This document shows, one piece after another, positions 53,949 through 62,270 of a DNA stretch of 64,000 nucleotides; within the stretch, counting starts at the first letter, position 1; every line of letters starts with the position of its first letter. Origin of the DNA: Brevundimonas bullata (GTDB lineage Bacteria; Pseudomonadota; Alphaproteobacteria; Caulobacterales; Caulobacteraceae); contig NZ_QLLC01000003.1 of NCBI RefSeq assembly GCF_003350205.1, forward strand, positions 62,001 through 126,000, read 5' to 3'. The position numbers and the translations under genes are program-made. Under the pieces are notes generated by a model, which saw only the letters and a program-made list of their open reading frames with translations, searched no databases and was not told the origin of the DNA.

Positions 53949-55292
53949 TTATCCCGGCAGGCGGATTGACGCCTTCAAGCCGCCCAGGTCGCTGCGGCTC
54001 AGGGTGATGTCGCCGCCGTGACCGCGCGCCACGTCGCGGGCGATGGCCAGGCCCAGACCCACGCCCTTGCTGTTCTGATTGCGCGAGGCGTCCAGCCGGG
54101 AAAAGGGCCGGAAGGCCTCTTCGTGCATGTCCTCGGGGATGCCCGGACCGTCGTCCTCGACCGCGATCTCCAGCCCGCCGGAGGGCAGGGGGCGGGCTGA
54201 CAGCCGCACATGCTCGCCATGGACGGCGGCGTTGCCGGCCAGATTGTTCAGGGCGCGGCGGAAGGCGAGGGGGCGCAGCTGGGCGTCCAGTTCATCGGGC
54301 GTCTCGACCGTGACCTCGGCGCCGGCGCGGCGGGCGTCCTCGGCGGCGCGGCGCAGCATCTCGGGGACCGACACCGCCTGGATCGCTTCACCTGCCTCGC
54401 CGCGCGCAAAGGCCAGGTATTCGTCGATCATGTGCTCCATCTCGTCCAGATCGCCCTTCATCGCCTCGGCCCGCTTGAAGGGCGGGGCCAGGGCCAGTTC
54501 GAGGCGCAGACGGGTCAGGGGCGTGCGCAGGTCGTGGCTGACCGAGGCCAGCAGGGCCGTGCGCTGCTCGATATGGCGCTGGATGCGGGCGCGCATGTCC
54601 AGGAAGGCGCTGGCGGCGGCCCGCACCTCGCGCGCGCCGTGGGGCTTGAAGCGCGGCACGGTCTCGCCTCGACCAAAGGCCTCGGCCGCGTCGGCCAGAC
54701 GTTCGATGGCCCGTACCTGATTGCGGATGAACAGCACCGCCACTCCCAGCAACAGCACGGTGGCGACTGTCAGCCACAGGACGAAGATGTGGGCCTGGGT
54801 CGCCACGGCCCGTTCGCGCGGGGCGATGACGCGCAGCACCCCGCCCGGCTCCTGCACCCGGATATCGACATAGGCGGGATAGCGGGTCGTATCGTACCAG
54901 AAGGGCTGATCCAGCCGCGAGGCCAGGGCCTTCTCCAGGGTCCGGTCGACGACGCCCAGCGCCCCGCGCCGCTGTTCCTTGGGCAGGACGGCGCCTTCCT
55001 GAAACGCGATGGACAACTGCATCGACCGTTCGGCCCGGTCGGCGATGACGGTCAGGTTCTGCGGCGTCGGTTGGTCGCGATAGCTCTCGGCGGCCCAGGC
55101 CACGTCCCCGGCCAGGCCTTCGGACAGGCGCGCGGTCACGGCCTGCCAGTGGGCGTCGAAGAAGGCCCAGGTCACGGCCCCCTGCATGATCAGGACCGGC
55201 AGGACGATGATCAGCAGCGACCGCCCCCACAGCGAGGAGGGCAGGCGGCGCTTGATCATCCGCGCCCAGACGTTGAAGGGCAGCAGCCTCAT
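53949..55292 (-). CDS. Sensor histidine kinase, EnvZ-like
   Basis: A 447-residue inner-membrane kinase. Two membrane segments (about 23-45 and 168-190) bracket a periplasmic sensor (about 46-167). A HAMP domain (about 190-242) follows, then HisKA with phospho-His253 in SVSHDLRTPLTR, and HATPase_c with NLAGNAAVHG (N box), DDGPGIP (G1) and GVGLGLAIARD (G2). Partner is the OmpR-type regulator upstream; a family F palindrome splits the pair by 193 bp. Confidence 0.95.
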   Translation of the reverse strand: MRLLPFNVWARMIKRRLPSSLWGRSLLIIVLPVLIMQGAVTWAFFDAHWQAVTARLSEGLAGDVAWAAESYRDQPTPQNLTVIADRAERSMQLSIAFQEGAVLPKEQRRGALGVVDRTLEKALASRLDQPFWYDTTRYPAYVDIRVQEPGGVLRVIAPRERAVATQAHIFVLWLTVATVLLLGVAVLFIRNQVRAIERLADAAEAFGRGETVPRFKPHGAREVRAAASAFLDMRARIQRHIEQRTALLASVSHDLRTPLTRLRLELALAPPFKRAEAMKGDLDEMEHMIDEYLAFARGEAGEAIQAVSVPEMLRRAAEDARRAGAEVTVETPDELDAQLRPLAFRRALNNLAGNAAVHGEHVRLSARPLPSGGLEIAVEDDGPGIPEDMHEEAFRPFSRLDASRNQNSKGVGLGLAIARDVARGHGGDITLSRSDLGGLKASIRLPG

Positions 55293-55334
55293 TTTAGGGG
55301 CCTGGATAGGGTGTGCAATCGTGTTGCTATTCTC

Positions 55335-55452
55335 ACGTCATTCTCGGGCCCGTCCCGAGAATCCAGAAACACGCCGCTCGATAGTGAAGCTCGTCGCTTC
55401 GACCCGTCGAGGTCGCGGTTCTGGATCCCCGGCACAAGGCCGGGGATGACGG
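55335..55452. repeat. Palindromic repeat, family F, between response regulator and kinase genes
   Basis: ACGTCATTCTCGGGCCCGTC and GAGAATCCAGAA at the left mirror TTCTGGATCCCCGGCACAAG and GCCGGGGATGACG at the right. Same CGTCAT/ATGACG ends as the copies in murD and before murG. Confidence 0.78.
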
Positions 55453-55485
55453 CAGAGGAGAGCGAGGGAGCGAGAAGCAAAGCCC

Positions 55486-56217
55486 TCAATCCGGGGCCAG
55501 CATATAGCCGACGCCGCGCACGGTCTGCAGATAGCGCGGGTTCTTGGGGTCGGCCTCCAGCTTGCGGCGCAGGCGCGTCACCTGGACGTCCACGGCGCGC
55601 CCGGTGATATCGGCGGTGTCGGGCGACAGGTTCATCCGCTCGACCGGCGAATGGGCGTGGATGGCCAGGGTCTTCAACAGTTGCGCCTCGGCCTCGGTCA
55701 GGCGTTGCAGCACGCCGTCGCGGGTCAGCTCCAGCCGCTCCATGTCGAACACCGCCGGTCCCATGTGGATTTCGCGCGGCGTCAGCGGCTTGCCGCCGGT
55801 GCGGCGCAGGATGGCCTCGATCCGCAGCGCCAGCTCGCGCGGATCGAAGGGCTTGGACATATAGTCGTCAGCCCCGCGTGACAGGCCCTCGATCCGGTCG
55901 TTGGGGTCGCCCTTGGCCGTCAACAGCAGGACCGGGGTCTTGGACAGGGCCGCCTGGCTGCGGATCCAGGTGGTCAGGTCGAACCCGCTCTCGCCGGGCA
56001 TCATCACGTCCAGCACGATCAGGTCGAACTCGATCAGCTCCACCAGCCGTCGCGCCGCGCCCGCGTGGGCGGCGCCGGTGACGCGATAGCCCTCGCGCGC
56101 CAGGAACTCTTTCAGCAGTTCGCGGATTCTGTCGTCGTCATCGACCACGAGCAGATGGCGACCCGTGCCGGGTGCTGCGACGGGGCCGGAACGGCTGGAA
56201 GAACGGGTGTCAGTCAT
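55486..56217 (-). CDS. OmpR/PhoB-family response regulator
   Basis: A 243-residue two-domain regulator. Receiver domain about 21-135: acidic pocket VVDDDDR (24-30), phospho-acceptor Asp70 in IVLDVMMPG, and the conserved Lys in DYMSKPFDP. The winged-helix Trans_reg_C domain (about 150-240) has LTEAEAQLLKTLAIHA, VDVQVTRLRRKLE and TVRGVGYML. An extra N-terminal Ser/Pro/Gly tail of about 20 residues is present. It should control genes with its EnvZ-like partner downstream; stimulus unknown. Confidence 0.95.
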   Translation of the reverse strand: MTDTRSSSRSGPVAAPGTGRHLLVVDDDDRIRELLKEFLAREGYRVTGAAHAGAARRLVELIEFDLIVLDVMMPGESGFDLTTWIRSQAALSKTPVLLLTAKGDPNDRIEGLSRGADDYMSKPFDPRELALRIEAILRRTGGKPLTPREIHMGPAVFDMERLELTRDGVLQRLTEAEAQLLKTLAIHAHSPVERMNLSPDTADITGRAVDVQVTRLRRKLEADPKNPRYLQTVRGVGYMLAPD

Positions 56218-56305
56218 GCTTTGGGCGATCCTGCCGAACGCAAGGCGTTGACGGCGGCGGGAGAGAAGAGTGTAACCGGATCACATCCCCGGGAGACGTT
56301 ATTCA

Positions 56306-57184
56306 ATGGCCTTCGTTCCTTTCGACGATCGTGACGGCTGGATCTGGTTTGACGGCGCATTCGTGCCCTGGCGGGACGCGAAAACGCACGTTCTGACCCA
56401 TGGCCTTCACTACGGCTCGTCGGTGTTCGAGGGTGAGCGTATGTACGGCGGCGAAATCTTCAAGCTGACGGCGCACAGCCAAAGGCTGAAACGCTCGGCC
56501 GAGCTGCTGGACTTCGACATTCCCTACAGCGTGGCCGAGATCGACGCGGCCTGCAAGGAAACCTGCGAAAAGAACGGCCTGAGCGAGTGCTACATCCGCC
56601 CGGTGGCCTATCTGGGCGCCGAACAGCTCAGCGTCTCCTCGCTGAACAGCAAGGTCCACCTGGCCATCGCCGCCTGGGAATGGCCCAGCTATTTCGACCC
56701 CGAGGTCAAGAAGAAGGGCATCCGTCTGGAGTGGGCCAAGTGGCGCCGCCCCGACCCGGCCACGGCCCCGTCGACGGCCAAGGCCGGCGGCCTTTACATG
56801 ATCTGCACCATGTCCAAGACGGCGGCTGAAAAGCGCGGCTTCGCCGACGCCATGATGCTGGACTGGCGCGGCTATGTCGCCGAGGCCACCGGCGCCAACG
56901 TCTTCTTCGTCCAGAACGGCGTCCTGCACACGCCGCGCGTCGACCACATCCTGGACGGCATCACCCGCCAGACCATCATCGAGATGGCCCAGGCCAAGGG
57001 CATCGAGGTCGTGGTCCGCGACATCCTGCCGGAAGAACTGTCCAACTTCTCGGAATGCTTCCTCACCGGCTCGGCCGCCGAGGTCACGCCCGTCAGCGAG
57101 ATCGGCGACTACCGCTTCACGCCCGGCGACCTGTCGCTGACCCTGATGGACGACTACGGCAAGCTGGTCCGCGGCCAGCTGTAA
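56306..57184 (+). CDS. ilvE: Branched-chain amino acid aminotransferase
   Basis: A 292-residue class IV PLP aminotransferase for the last step of Leu, Ile and Val synthesis. PLP lysine is Lys159 in PSTAKAGGLY. THGLHYGSSVFEGERMY (31-47), EATGANVFFV, and FLTGSAAEVTPV (phosphate-binding) are class signatures. Divergent from the response regulator gene (88 bp). GGGAGA lies 9 nt before the ATG. Related to the leucine-type dehydrogenase at the far right of the window in substrate range only. Confidence 0.95.
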   Translation: MAFVPFDDRDGWIWFDGAFVPWRDAKTHVLTHGLHYGSSVFEGERMYGGEIFKLTAHSQRLKRSAELLDFDIPYSVAEIDAACKETCEKNGLSECYIRPVAYLGAEQLSVSSLNSKVHLAIAAWEWPSYFDPEVKKKGIRLEWAKWRRPDPATAPSTAKAGGLYMICTMSKTAAEKRGFADAMMLDWRGYVAEATGANVFFVQNGVLHTPRVDHILDGITRQTIIEMAQAKGIEVVVRDILPEELSNFSECFLTGSAAEVTPVSEIGDYRFTPGDLSLTLMDDYGKLVRGQL

Positions 57185-57195
57185 GATGGATAGCC

Positions 57196-57348
57196 TTTCC
57201 TCCCCACGCGTGGGGAGGGGGACCGCGCAGCGGTGGAGGGGGCGACTCGACATCGGGTGGTCGAAGCGCGTGATCAGCTGACGGCGCCGCCGCCCCTCCG
57301 TCTCGACCGCCTTGCGGTCGAGCCACCTCCCCATGGAATGGGGAGGAA
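57196..57348. repeat. Long palindromic repeat, family A copy 3
   Basis: TTTCCTCCCCACGCGTGGGG at the left and CCTCCCCATGGAATGGGGAG at the right bound the element; inner GGTGGAGGGGGCGACTCGAC resembles the other copies inverted. It lies between convergent ilvE and the DUF4349 gene. Confidence 0.8.
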
Positions 57349-57359
57349 GAAAACTGCGA

Positions 57360-58283
57360 TCAGGCGGAGGGCTCACCCTCCGCCTTTTTCTTGCGCGCCG
57401 CCTCGGCGGCTCGGCGCTGCGCGGCGCGTTTCTGACGCCAGCGCCACCCCAGCCACGCCAGCGGCGCGAACACCAGCAACAGCGGCAGGGCCCCGGCCAG
57501 CAGCATGATCAGCGCGCCCAACGTCGACATGAACAGATAGGCCGCCTGGCCCAGGGCGTCGGTGACAGGCCTCAGGGCGCTGTCGGGCGCCAACTGCCCC
57601 GCCGCCCGATAGGTCACGTCCAGCTTCGAGGTCTGCACCCGCGTCCGCATGACCGCCAAAGCCGAACGCGTCGCGTCCAGTTCGCCCTGCACCCGCGCCA
57701 GTTCACGCTCGACCTGCAGCAGTTGCTCCAGCGGGCCGCTGCGCGTGGCCAGAAGCTGCTGCAGCCGGTCGCGCAGGGTCTCCATCGCCCGCATCCGCGC
57801 CTCTGTGTCGACCAGTTGCCGGGTCAGGTCCTCGCTCTCGACGGCCTGTTCGGCCACCCGGCCGCCGACCCCCTTGGCCTCGCCGTCCAGCGCCGCGCGG
57901 AAACGGGCGACGTAGGCGGGCGTGGCGCGCATCTCGAGGCGGGCCTCAACGGAATCGCGACCGACCCGGCTGGAGTTCGAACCGATCACCTGACAGGCCG
58001 ACGCGCCGGCGGCTGTGCAGGCCTGTTCATGCTTCGCCATGAGGCGCGTCGCCGCTTCGGCCGGAAGCTCCAGCCCGAAGCGATAGGCGTAGGCGATGCT
58101 GGGCGCCACAACCGGCGCAGCGCTGCTGGTCGCGGCCGTCGGCGCTGAAGCCGCCGCATCGGCTGGCGGCGCCGCCTCCATCAGGGCCACGTCCACCGCT
58201 TCGTCGGCGTACTGGCGCGACCCGTCCTGACACCCCGCGAGCAGGGCGCTCGCCGCCGTCGCCCAGATCAGTTCCTTGCGCAT
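57360..58283 (-). CDS. DUF4349 lipoprotein
   Basis: A 307-residue lipoprotein from ATG 58283 (GGAGAGG upstream). Signal peptide with lipobox LLAGC. A low-complexity Ala/Pro linker precedes the DUF4349 domain (about 60-255), which holds a long coiled coil (DLTRQLVDTEARMRAMETLR, LLQVERELARVQGELDATR). A C-terminal membrane segment (about 258-285, ALIMLLAGALPLLLVFAPLA) and basic tail end it. Two Cys (CTAAGASAC) may form a disulfide. Function of DUF4349 is unknown. Confidence 0.88.
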   Translation of the reverse strand: MRKELIWATAASALLAGCQDGSRQYADEAVDVALMEAAPPADAAASAPTAATSSAAPVVAPSIAYAYRFGLELPAEAATRLMAKHEQACTAAGASACQVIGSNSSRVGRDSVEARLEMRATPAYVARFRAALDGEAKGVGGRVAEQAVESEDLTRQLVDTEARMRAMETLRDRLQQLLATRSGPLEQLLQVERELARVQGELDATRSALAVMRTRVQTSKLDVTYRAAGQLAPDSALRPVTDALGQAAYLFMSTLGALIMLLAGALPLLLVFAPLAWLGWRWRQKRAAQRRAAEAARKKKAEGEPSA

Positions 58284-58425
58284 CCGACCTCTCCCCATTT
58301 GATGACGTAACGGCGATTGGCCGCCTGCATAACGGCGAAGTTTAGACTGCAGCGAGGCTTCGGCGCGGCAGGACGCCGCATGCGCACTTGACCAGAAGCC
58401 GCGCGGTAGCGTTCAAGCAGATTTT

Positions 58426-58467
58426 AAAGGCGGCTCTCGGCCGTCGGTCGCTCCCGGAGCCGCCTTT
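58426..58467 (+). promoter_or_regulatory. 11-bp stem-loop covering the nucleoside transporter ribosome binding site
   Basis: AAAGGCGGCTC (58426-58436) pairs perfectly with GAGCCGCCTTT (58457-58467), leaving a 20-nt loop. The 3' arm includes most of GGAG (58456-58459) and ends 3 nt before the ATG at 58471. The stem would hide the translation start. No T-run follows, so it is not an ordinary terminator. Confidence 0.5.
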
Positions 58468-58470
58468 CCC

Positions 58471-59745
58471 ATGTTCACCCTCCTGAACCTCCAGAGCCTG
58501 TTCGGCCTGGTCGTCATCATCGCCCTCTGCTGGGCGGTGTCCGAGAACCGCAAGGTCTTCCCCTGGCGGTTGGCGATCGGCGCTGTGGCGGTTCAGGCGG
58601 CCCTGGTGCTGGCGACCTTCGCCATTCCGGGCTCGCAGGTGGTGCTGGACGGCATCAACAATGCGGTGAAGGGGCTGGAACTGGCCACGGAAGAGGGGAC
58701 CAAGTTCGTCTTCGGCTATTTGGCCGGCGGGGCTCAGCCCTATGCCGTCGCCAATGAGGGCGCCCTGTTCACCTTCGCCTTCAAGGTTCTGCCGCTGATC
58801 CTGGTGATCTCGGCCCTGTCGGCCCTGCTGTGGCACTGGAAGATCCTGAAGTGGATCACCCTGGGCTTCGGCTTCCTGTTCCAGAAGACCATGGGACTGG
58901 GCGGCGCCTCGGCCCTGGCGGTCGCGGCCAACGTCTTCCTGGGCATGATCGAAAGCCCCATCGTCATCCGCGCCTATCTGGACAAGCTGACCCGGTCGGA
59001 AGTCTTCCTGATGATGGTGGTCGGCCTGGCCACTGTCGCCGGCTCGACCATGGTGGCCTACGCCACCATCCTGGGCCCGGTCCTGACCAATGCGGCGGGC
59101 CACGTCCTGGTCGCCTCCATCGTCTCGGCCCCGGCGGGCATCCTTCTGGCCCGCATCATCATCCCCGAGAAGCCGGGGCAGGGCGGGGCGGTCGCCGACT
59201 ACAACTCGGCCCTGAAATACGACGGGGCCGTGGACGCCATCGTCAAGGGCACCTCGGACGGCCTGATGGTGGTGCTGAACATCTCGGCGGTGCTGATCGT
59301 CTTCGTGGCCCTGGTGGCTCTGGCCAATGTCATGCTGGGCGCCTTCTGGATCGGCGGCGAGCAACTGAGCGTCGAGCGCATCCTCGGCGTGCTCTTCTCG
59401 CCGGTCGCCTGGCTGATCGGGGTGGAATGGGCCGACGCCCATACCGCGGGCTGGCTGCTGGGCGTCAAGCTGACGCTGACCGAGTTCGTCGCCTTCATCA
59501 AGCTGGGCGAGGTGCCCGCCGGCGACATGAGCGAGCGCACGCGGATGCTGATGACCTACGCCCTGTGCGGCTTCGCCAACATCGGCTCGGTCGGCATCAC
59601 CGTCACCGGCCTGTCGGTGCTGATGCCCGAGCGCCGCGAAGAGGTTCTGGGTCTGGTGTGGAAGGCCCTGTTCGCCGGCTTCCTGGCCACCCTGATGACC
59701 GCCTGCATCGTCGGGGCCATGCCGGCCTCGGTGTTCGGCCAGTAA
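58471..59745 (+). CDS. Concentrative nucleoside transporter (NupC/CNT family)
   Basis: A 424-residue polytopic symporter importing nucleosides with H+ or Na+. The Nucleos_tra2_N domain lies at about 8-80, the gate domain follows, and the C-terminal domain is at about 205-420. GMIESPIVIRAYLDKLTRSE, MVVGLATVAGSTMVAYATIL, SDGLMVVLNISAVLIVFVAL and ALCGFANIGSVGITVTGLS are CNT core motifs. A stem-loop just before its start suggests translational control. It is followed by a GST gene at 33 bp. Confidence 0.94.
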   Translation: MFTLLNLQSLFGLVVIIALCWAVSENRKVFPWRLAIGAVAVQAALVLATFAIPGSQVVLDGINNAVKGLELATEEGTKFVFGYLAGGAQPYAVANEGALFTFAFKVLPLILVISALSALLWHWKILKWITLGFGFLFQKTMGLGGASALAVAANVFLGMIESPIVIRAYLDKLTRSEVFLMMVVGLATVAGSTMVAYATILGPVLTNAAGHVLVASIVSAPAGILLARIIIPEKPGQGGAVADYNSALKYDGAVDAIVKGTSDGLMVVLNISAVLIVFVALVALANVMLGAFWIGGEQLSVERILGVLFSPVAWLIGVEWADAHTAGWLLGVKLTLTEFVAFIKLGEVPAGDMSERTRMLMTYALCGFANIGSVGITVTGLSVLMPERREEVLGLVWKALFAGFLATLMTACIVGAMPASVFGQ

Positions 59746-59778
59746 AGCGTTTTCCAGAAACTGAGGGGGTATCGTCGG

Positions 59779-60396
59779 ATGAAGCTCTACACCTCGCATC
59801 GCGCGCCCAACCCGCGCCGGGTCCGCTGGGTCATGGCCGAGAAGGGCGTCGACAACGTTGAGTTCGTCGAGATCGACCTGCTGGCCGGTCAGCACCGCAC
59901 GGCGGACTATCGCGCCAAGGTCGGCGTGCCCCACGTCCCGGCGCTGGAACTGGACGACGGGACCTGCATCTCGGAATCCATCGCCATCTGCCGCTATCTG
60001 GAGGCCCTGTATCCAGAGCCCAACCTGTTCGGTCACGACGCAAAGGAACAGGCGCTGATCGAGATGTGGACCCGCCGCTGCGAGATCTACCTGGCCAATC
60101 CGATGATGCTGAATGTCCGCTTCAGCCACCCGGCCCTGGCCGCTCTGGAAGCCCCTCAGCCGCAGGTGGCGGAATACAGCCGCGTCGGCGCCGAGAAGTT
60201 CATGCGTCTGCTGGACCGCCAACTGGCCGAGCACGCCTTCATCGCCGCCGACCGCTTCACCATCGCCGACATCGTCGCGGCGGTCGGTTTGGACTTCGCC
60301 CGTCTGGTCAAATACCGCCCGCCGGAAGAGTTCACCCATCTGGCCCGCTGGATGGAGGATTGCCGCGCCCGCCCGGCGGCCAAGGCGGGCGTCTAA
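59779..60396 (+). CDS. Glutathione S-transferase family protein
   Basis: A 205-residue GST. The N-terminal thioredoxin-like domain (about 1-80) starts MKLYTSHRAPNPRRVRWVMAEKG and contains the cis-Pro loop GVPHVPALELDDG and SESIAICRYLE (glutathione site). The all-helical C-terminal domain includes ERFTIADIVAAVG-type ADRFTIADIVAAVGLDFARL. Substrate unknown. Downstream of the nucleoside transporter on the same strand. Confidence 0.92.
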   Translation: MKLYTSHRAPNPRRVRWVMAEKGVDNVEFVEIDLLAGQHRTADYRAKVGVPHVPALELDDGTCISESIAICRYLEALYPEPNLFGHDAKEQALIEMWTRRCEIYLANPMMLNVRFSHPALAALEAPQPQVAEYSRVGAEKFMRLLDRQLAEHAFIAADRFTIADIVAAVGLDFARLVKYRPPEEFTHLARWMEDCRARPAAKAGV

Positions 60397-60436
60397 GCGC
60401 TTTTCGGACGCTGTTCGTCATGCCAAGCTGTGCGGC

Positions 60437-60712
60437 ATGAACAGAGCTTTCACGATCACCCTCGCCCTGGGTCTCGCCGTCTCCGCCGCCGCCTGCACCG
60501 AAAGCCGGCGCGCGCGCAATGACGCGACCTTCAGCGACCGCCCGGCGGACATCACCTGCTGGACCTATGGCGTCGAGACCTTTAAGGGCCGCTCGACCGG
60601 CAAGGTCGAATACAACGACGGCGGCCGCATCGCCTTCGTGGACGCCGCCAACGGCCGCTACACTACGGTCGACGGCGAATGCCGGGTGGTTTACGCCGCG
60701 CCTGCGAAGTAG
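60437..60712 (+). CDS. Small putative lipoprotein
   Basis: A 91-residue product from ATG 60437, 40 bp after the GST gene. Signal peptide MNRAFTITLALGLAVSAAAC with a plausible lipobox (SAAAC, Cys20). The mature part has two more Cys (TCWTYG and ECRVVY) that may form a disulfide and a beta-rich pattern GKVEYNDGGRIAFVDAANGR. No family recognised. Convergent with the thioesterase gene (6-bp gap). Confidence 0.7.
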   Translation: MNRAFTITLALGLAVSAAACTESRRARNDATFSDRPADITCWTYGVETFKGRSTGKVEYNDGGRIAFVDAANGRYTTVDGECRVVYAAPAK

Positions 60713-60718
60713 GCGGCC

Positions 60719-61153
60719 TCAGTCGCGCGGCGTGAACTTCCGAATCACGCCCGAGAAGGTCATCAGCAGCCGCTCGCCCGTGTTGATCTGGCCGCGCACG
60801 AAGATCAGGCTCTTGCCGGCCTTCGTCACCTGGCCGGTCGCTTCGATCAGTTCGCCAACATAGGCGCCGTCGATGAAGGTGGAATCCAGCTGCACCGTCA
60901 CGCCGGACGCGCCCTCCATCTCCTGATAGGCGATCTGGAACATGGCGATGTCGGCGAATGTCATCAGGCAGCCGCCGTGCATGCGCCCCCCGGCGTTCAT
61001 ATGCTTCTGCTCGGCCCGAAAGGCGCAGCGCATATGGCCGTCGGAGTCCAGCTTGCCGTAAAAGGGACCCACCACCACGTCGAAGGTGTCATGCAGGTCA
61101 TAGGTCTGCCAGCCGGCGAACTCGCCTTCGGTGACTGTGATTTTCGCGACCAT
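60719..61153 (-). CDS. PaaI-family hotdog thioesterase
   Basis: A 144-residue single hotdog domain acyl-CoA thioesterase. The helix motif HMNAGGRMHGGCLMTFADIAMF (about 50-71) carries the usual HGG..F.D pattern of PaaI-like enzymes, followed by strands VTVQLDSTFIDGAYVGELIEA and KSLIFVRGQI. Substrate unknown. Divergent from the DUF3253 gene (start codons 47 bp apart). Confidence 0.9.
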   Translation of the reverse strand: MVAKITVTEGEFAGWQTYDLHDTFDVVVGPFYGKLDSDGHMRCAFRAEQKHMNAGGRMHGGCLMTFADIAMFQIAYQEMEGASGVTVQLDSTFIDGAYVGELIEATGQVTKAGKSLIFVRGQINTGERLLMTFSGVIRKFTPRD

Positions 61154-61200
61154 GCCGATTACGCCTTCTTTCCGATCTTGCGGTGCAGCATATAGACCCT

Positions 61201-61521
61201 ATGAGCGATCCAATCGAAGCGGCCATTTTTGAAAAACTGGCCAAGGCCGACCCCAAGAACGTCGGCGGCAAGAGCATTGAACCCTCGGACGTGGCCAAAG
61301 AGCTGCAGCCCGAGCAGTGGCAGCGGATGCTGCCCAAGGTACGCGCCACGGCCCTGGGCCTGATGCGTCAGGGCAAGCTGACCATCACCAAGAAGGGCAA
61401 GGCGGTCGACCCCAACGCCTTCAAGGGCGTGATTCGTCTGCGCCTGCCGACCGAGGCCGAGACGGCTGCAGCCTTGGCGGCCCTGCCGCCGGTCGAAAAA
61501 TCGGATGACGATTTCGACTGA
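61201..61521 (+). CDS. DUF3253 protein
   Basis: A 106-residue protein from ATG 61201 (MSDPIEAAIFEKLAKAD). The pattern SIEPSDVAKELQPEQWQRML, then VRATALGLMRQGKLTITKKGK, matches the DUF3253 winged-helix-like family, often a small DNA- or RNA-contact fold of unknown role. An in-frame GTG at 61183 could extend it by six residues. Its last 17 bp overlap the uracil-DNA glycosylase gene, so the two are co-transcribed. Confidence 0.82.
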   Translation: MSDPIEAAIFEKLAKADPKNVGGKSIEPSDVAKELQPEQWQRMLPKVRATALGLMRQGKLTITKKGKAVDPNAFKGVIRLRLPTEAETAAALAALPPVEKSDDDFD

Positions 61522-62122
61522 ACCGGACACCGGCCCGGAGAACGGCCTGGCCGACGTCTTGGCCGACATCCGCGCCTGCCGGGCCTGCCTGGGTCATCTG
61601 CCCCACACGCCGCGCCCGGTGGTCATGGTCGCGCCCGAAACGCGCCTGCTGATCTGCGGCCAGGCGCCGGGGCGGCGGGTGTATGAGAGCGGTCTGCCCT
61701 TCACCGACCCATCCGGCGTCCGTCTGCGCGACTGGATGGGCGTCGATGAGGCGACCTTCTACGGCGATCCGCGTCTCGGCGTCGCCGCCCAGGCCTTCTG
61801 TTTTCCCGGCACGAACCCGAAGGGCGGCGACTACCCGCCGCCGCGTCGCTGCGCCGAGCTGTGGCGGCCCCGGCTGCTGGCCGAACTGCCGAACGTCGAG
61901 CTCACCCTGCTGGTTGGCGGCTACGCCCAGACTTGGGCGCTAGGCGACCGGGCCAAGTCCAACATGACCGAGACCGTCCGCGCTTGGCGCGACTCCGCCC
62001 CCGCCATCCTGCCCCTGCCGCACCCGTCCTGGCGCAATACCGCCTGGCTGCGCAAAAACCCGTGGTTCGAGGCCGAGGTTCTGCCCTACCTTCGCGAGCG
62101 GGTCCGAGTCATTCTCGGGTGA
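61505..62122 (+). CDS. Uracil-DNA glycosylase family protein
   Basis: A 205-residue UDG-superfamily protein. Motif 1 is ICGQAPGRRVYESGLPFTDP (about 56-75), the GQAPG version typical of family 4-5 relatives and YgjP-neighbour UDG-like proteins. Motif 2 is LPHPSWRN (about 176-183). A CRACLGHL Cys pair lies near the N-terminus, but the full four-Cys iron-sulfur set of family 4 is not obvious. Enzymatic activity on uracil is therefore not certain. Overlaps the DUF3253 gene. Confidence 0.87.
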   Translation: MTISTEPDTGPENGLADVLADIRACRACLGHLPHTPRPVVMVAPETRLLICGQAPGRRVYESGLPFTDPSGVRLRDWMGVDEATFYGDPRLGVAAQAFCFPGTNPKGGDYPPPRRCAELWRPRLLAELPNVELTLLVGGYAQTWALGDRAKSNMTETVRAWRDSAPAILPLPHPSWRNTAWLRKNPWFEAEVLPYLRERVRVILG

Positions 62123-62136
62123 CGACCTTTCTAATC

Positions 62137-62270
62137 CGCTCATCCCGGCGGACGCCGGGATCCAGTGCTTTGGGCATCATGAAGCTGAGTTGGGACTTGA
62201 TCGCTGCCGTGTTCGCCAGCCTTGCGCGTGCAGCCAAAGCACTGGGCCCCGGCGTCCGCCGGGGTGAGCG
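62137..62270. repeat. Palindromic repeat, family E copy 2
   Basis: CGCTCATCCCGGCGGACGCC and GGGATCCAGTGCTTTG at the left mirror CAAAGCACTGGGCCCC and GGCGTCCGCCGGGGTGAGCG at the right. The ATG at 62179, the best start for the following lipoprotein gene, lies inside it. Confidence 0.85.

Noticed and set aside
58342-60339. 665-codon minus-strand ORF opposite the nucleoside transporter and GST genes
   Set aside because: It spans two well-supported genes; its composition is antisense-like (His/Asp/Gln/Gly rich).
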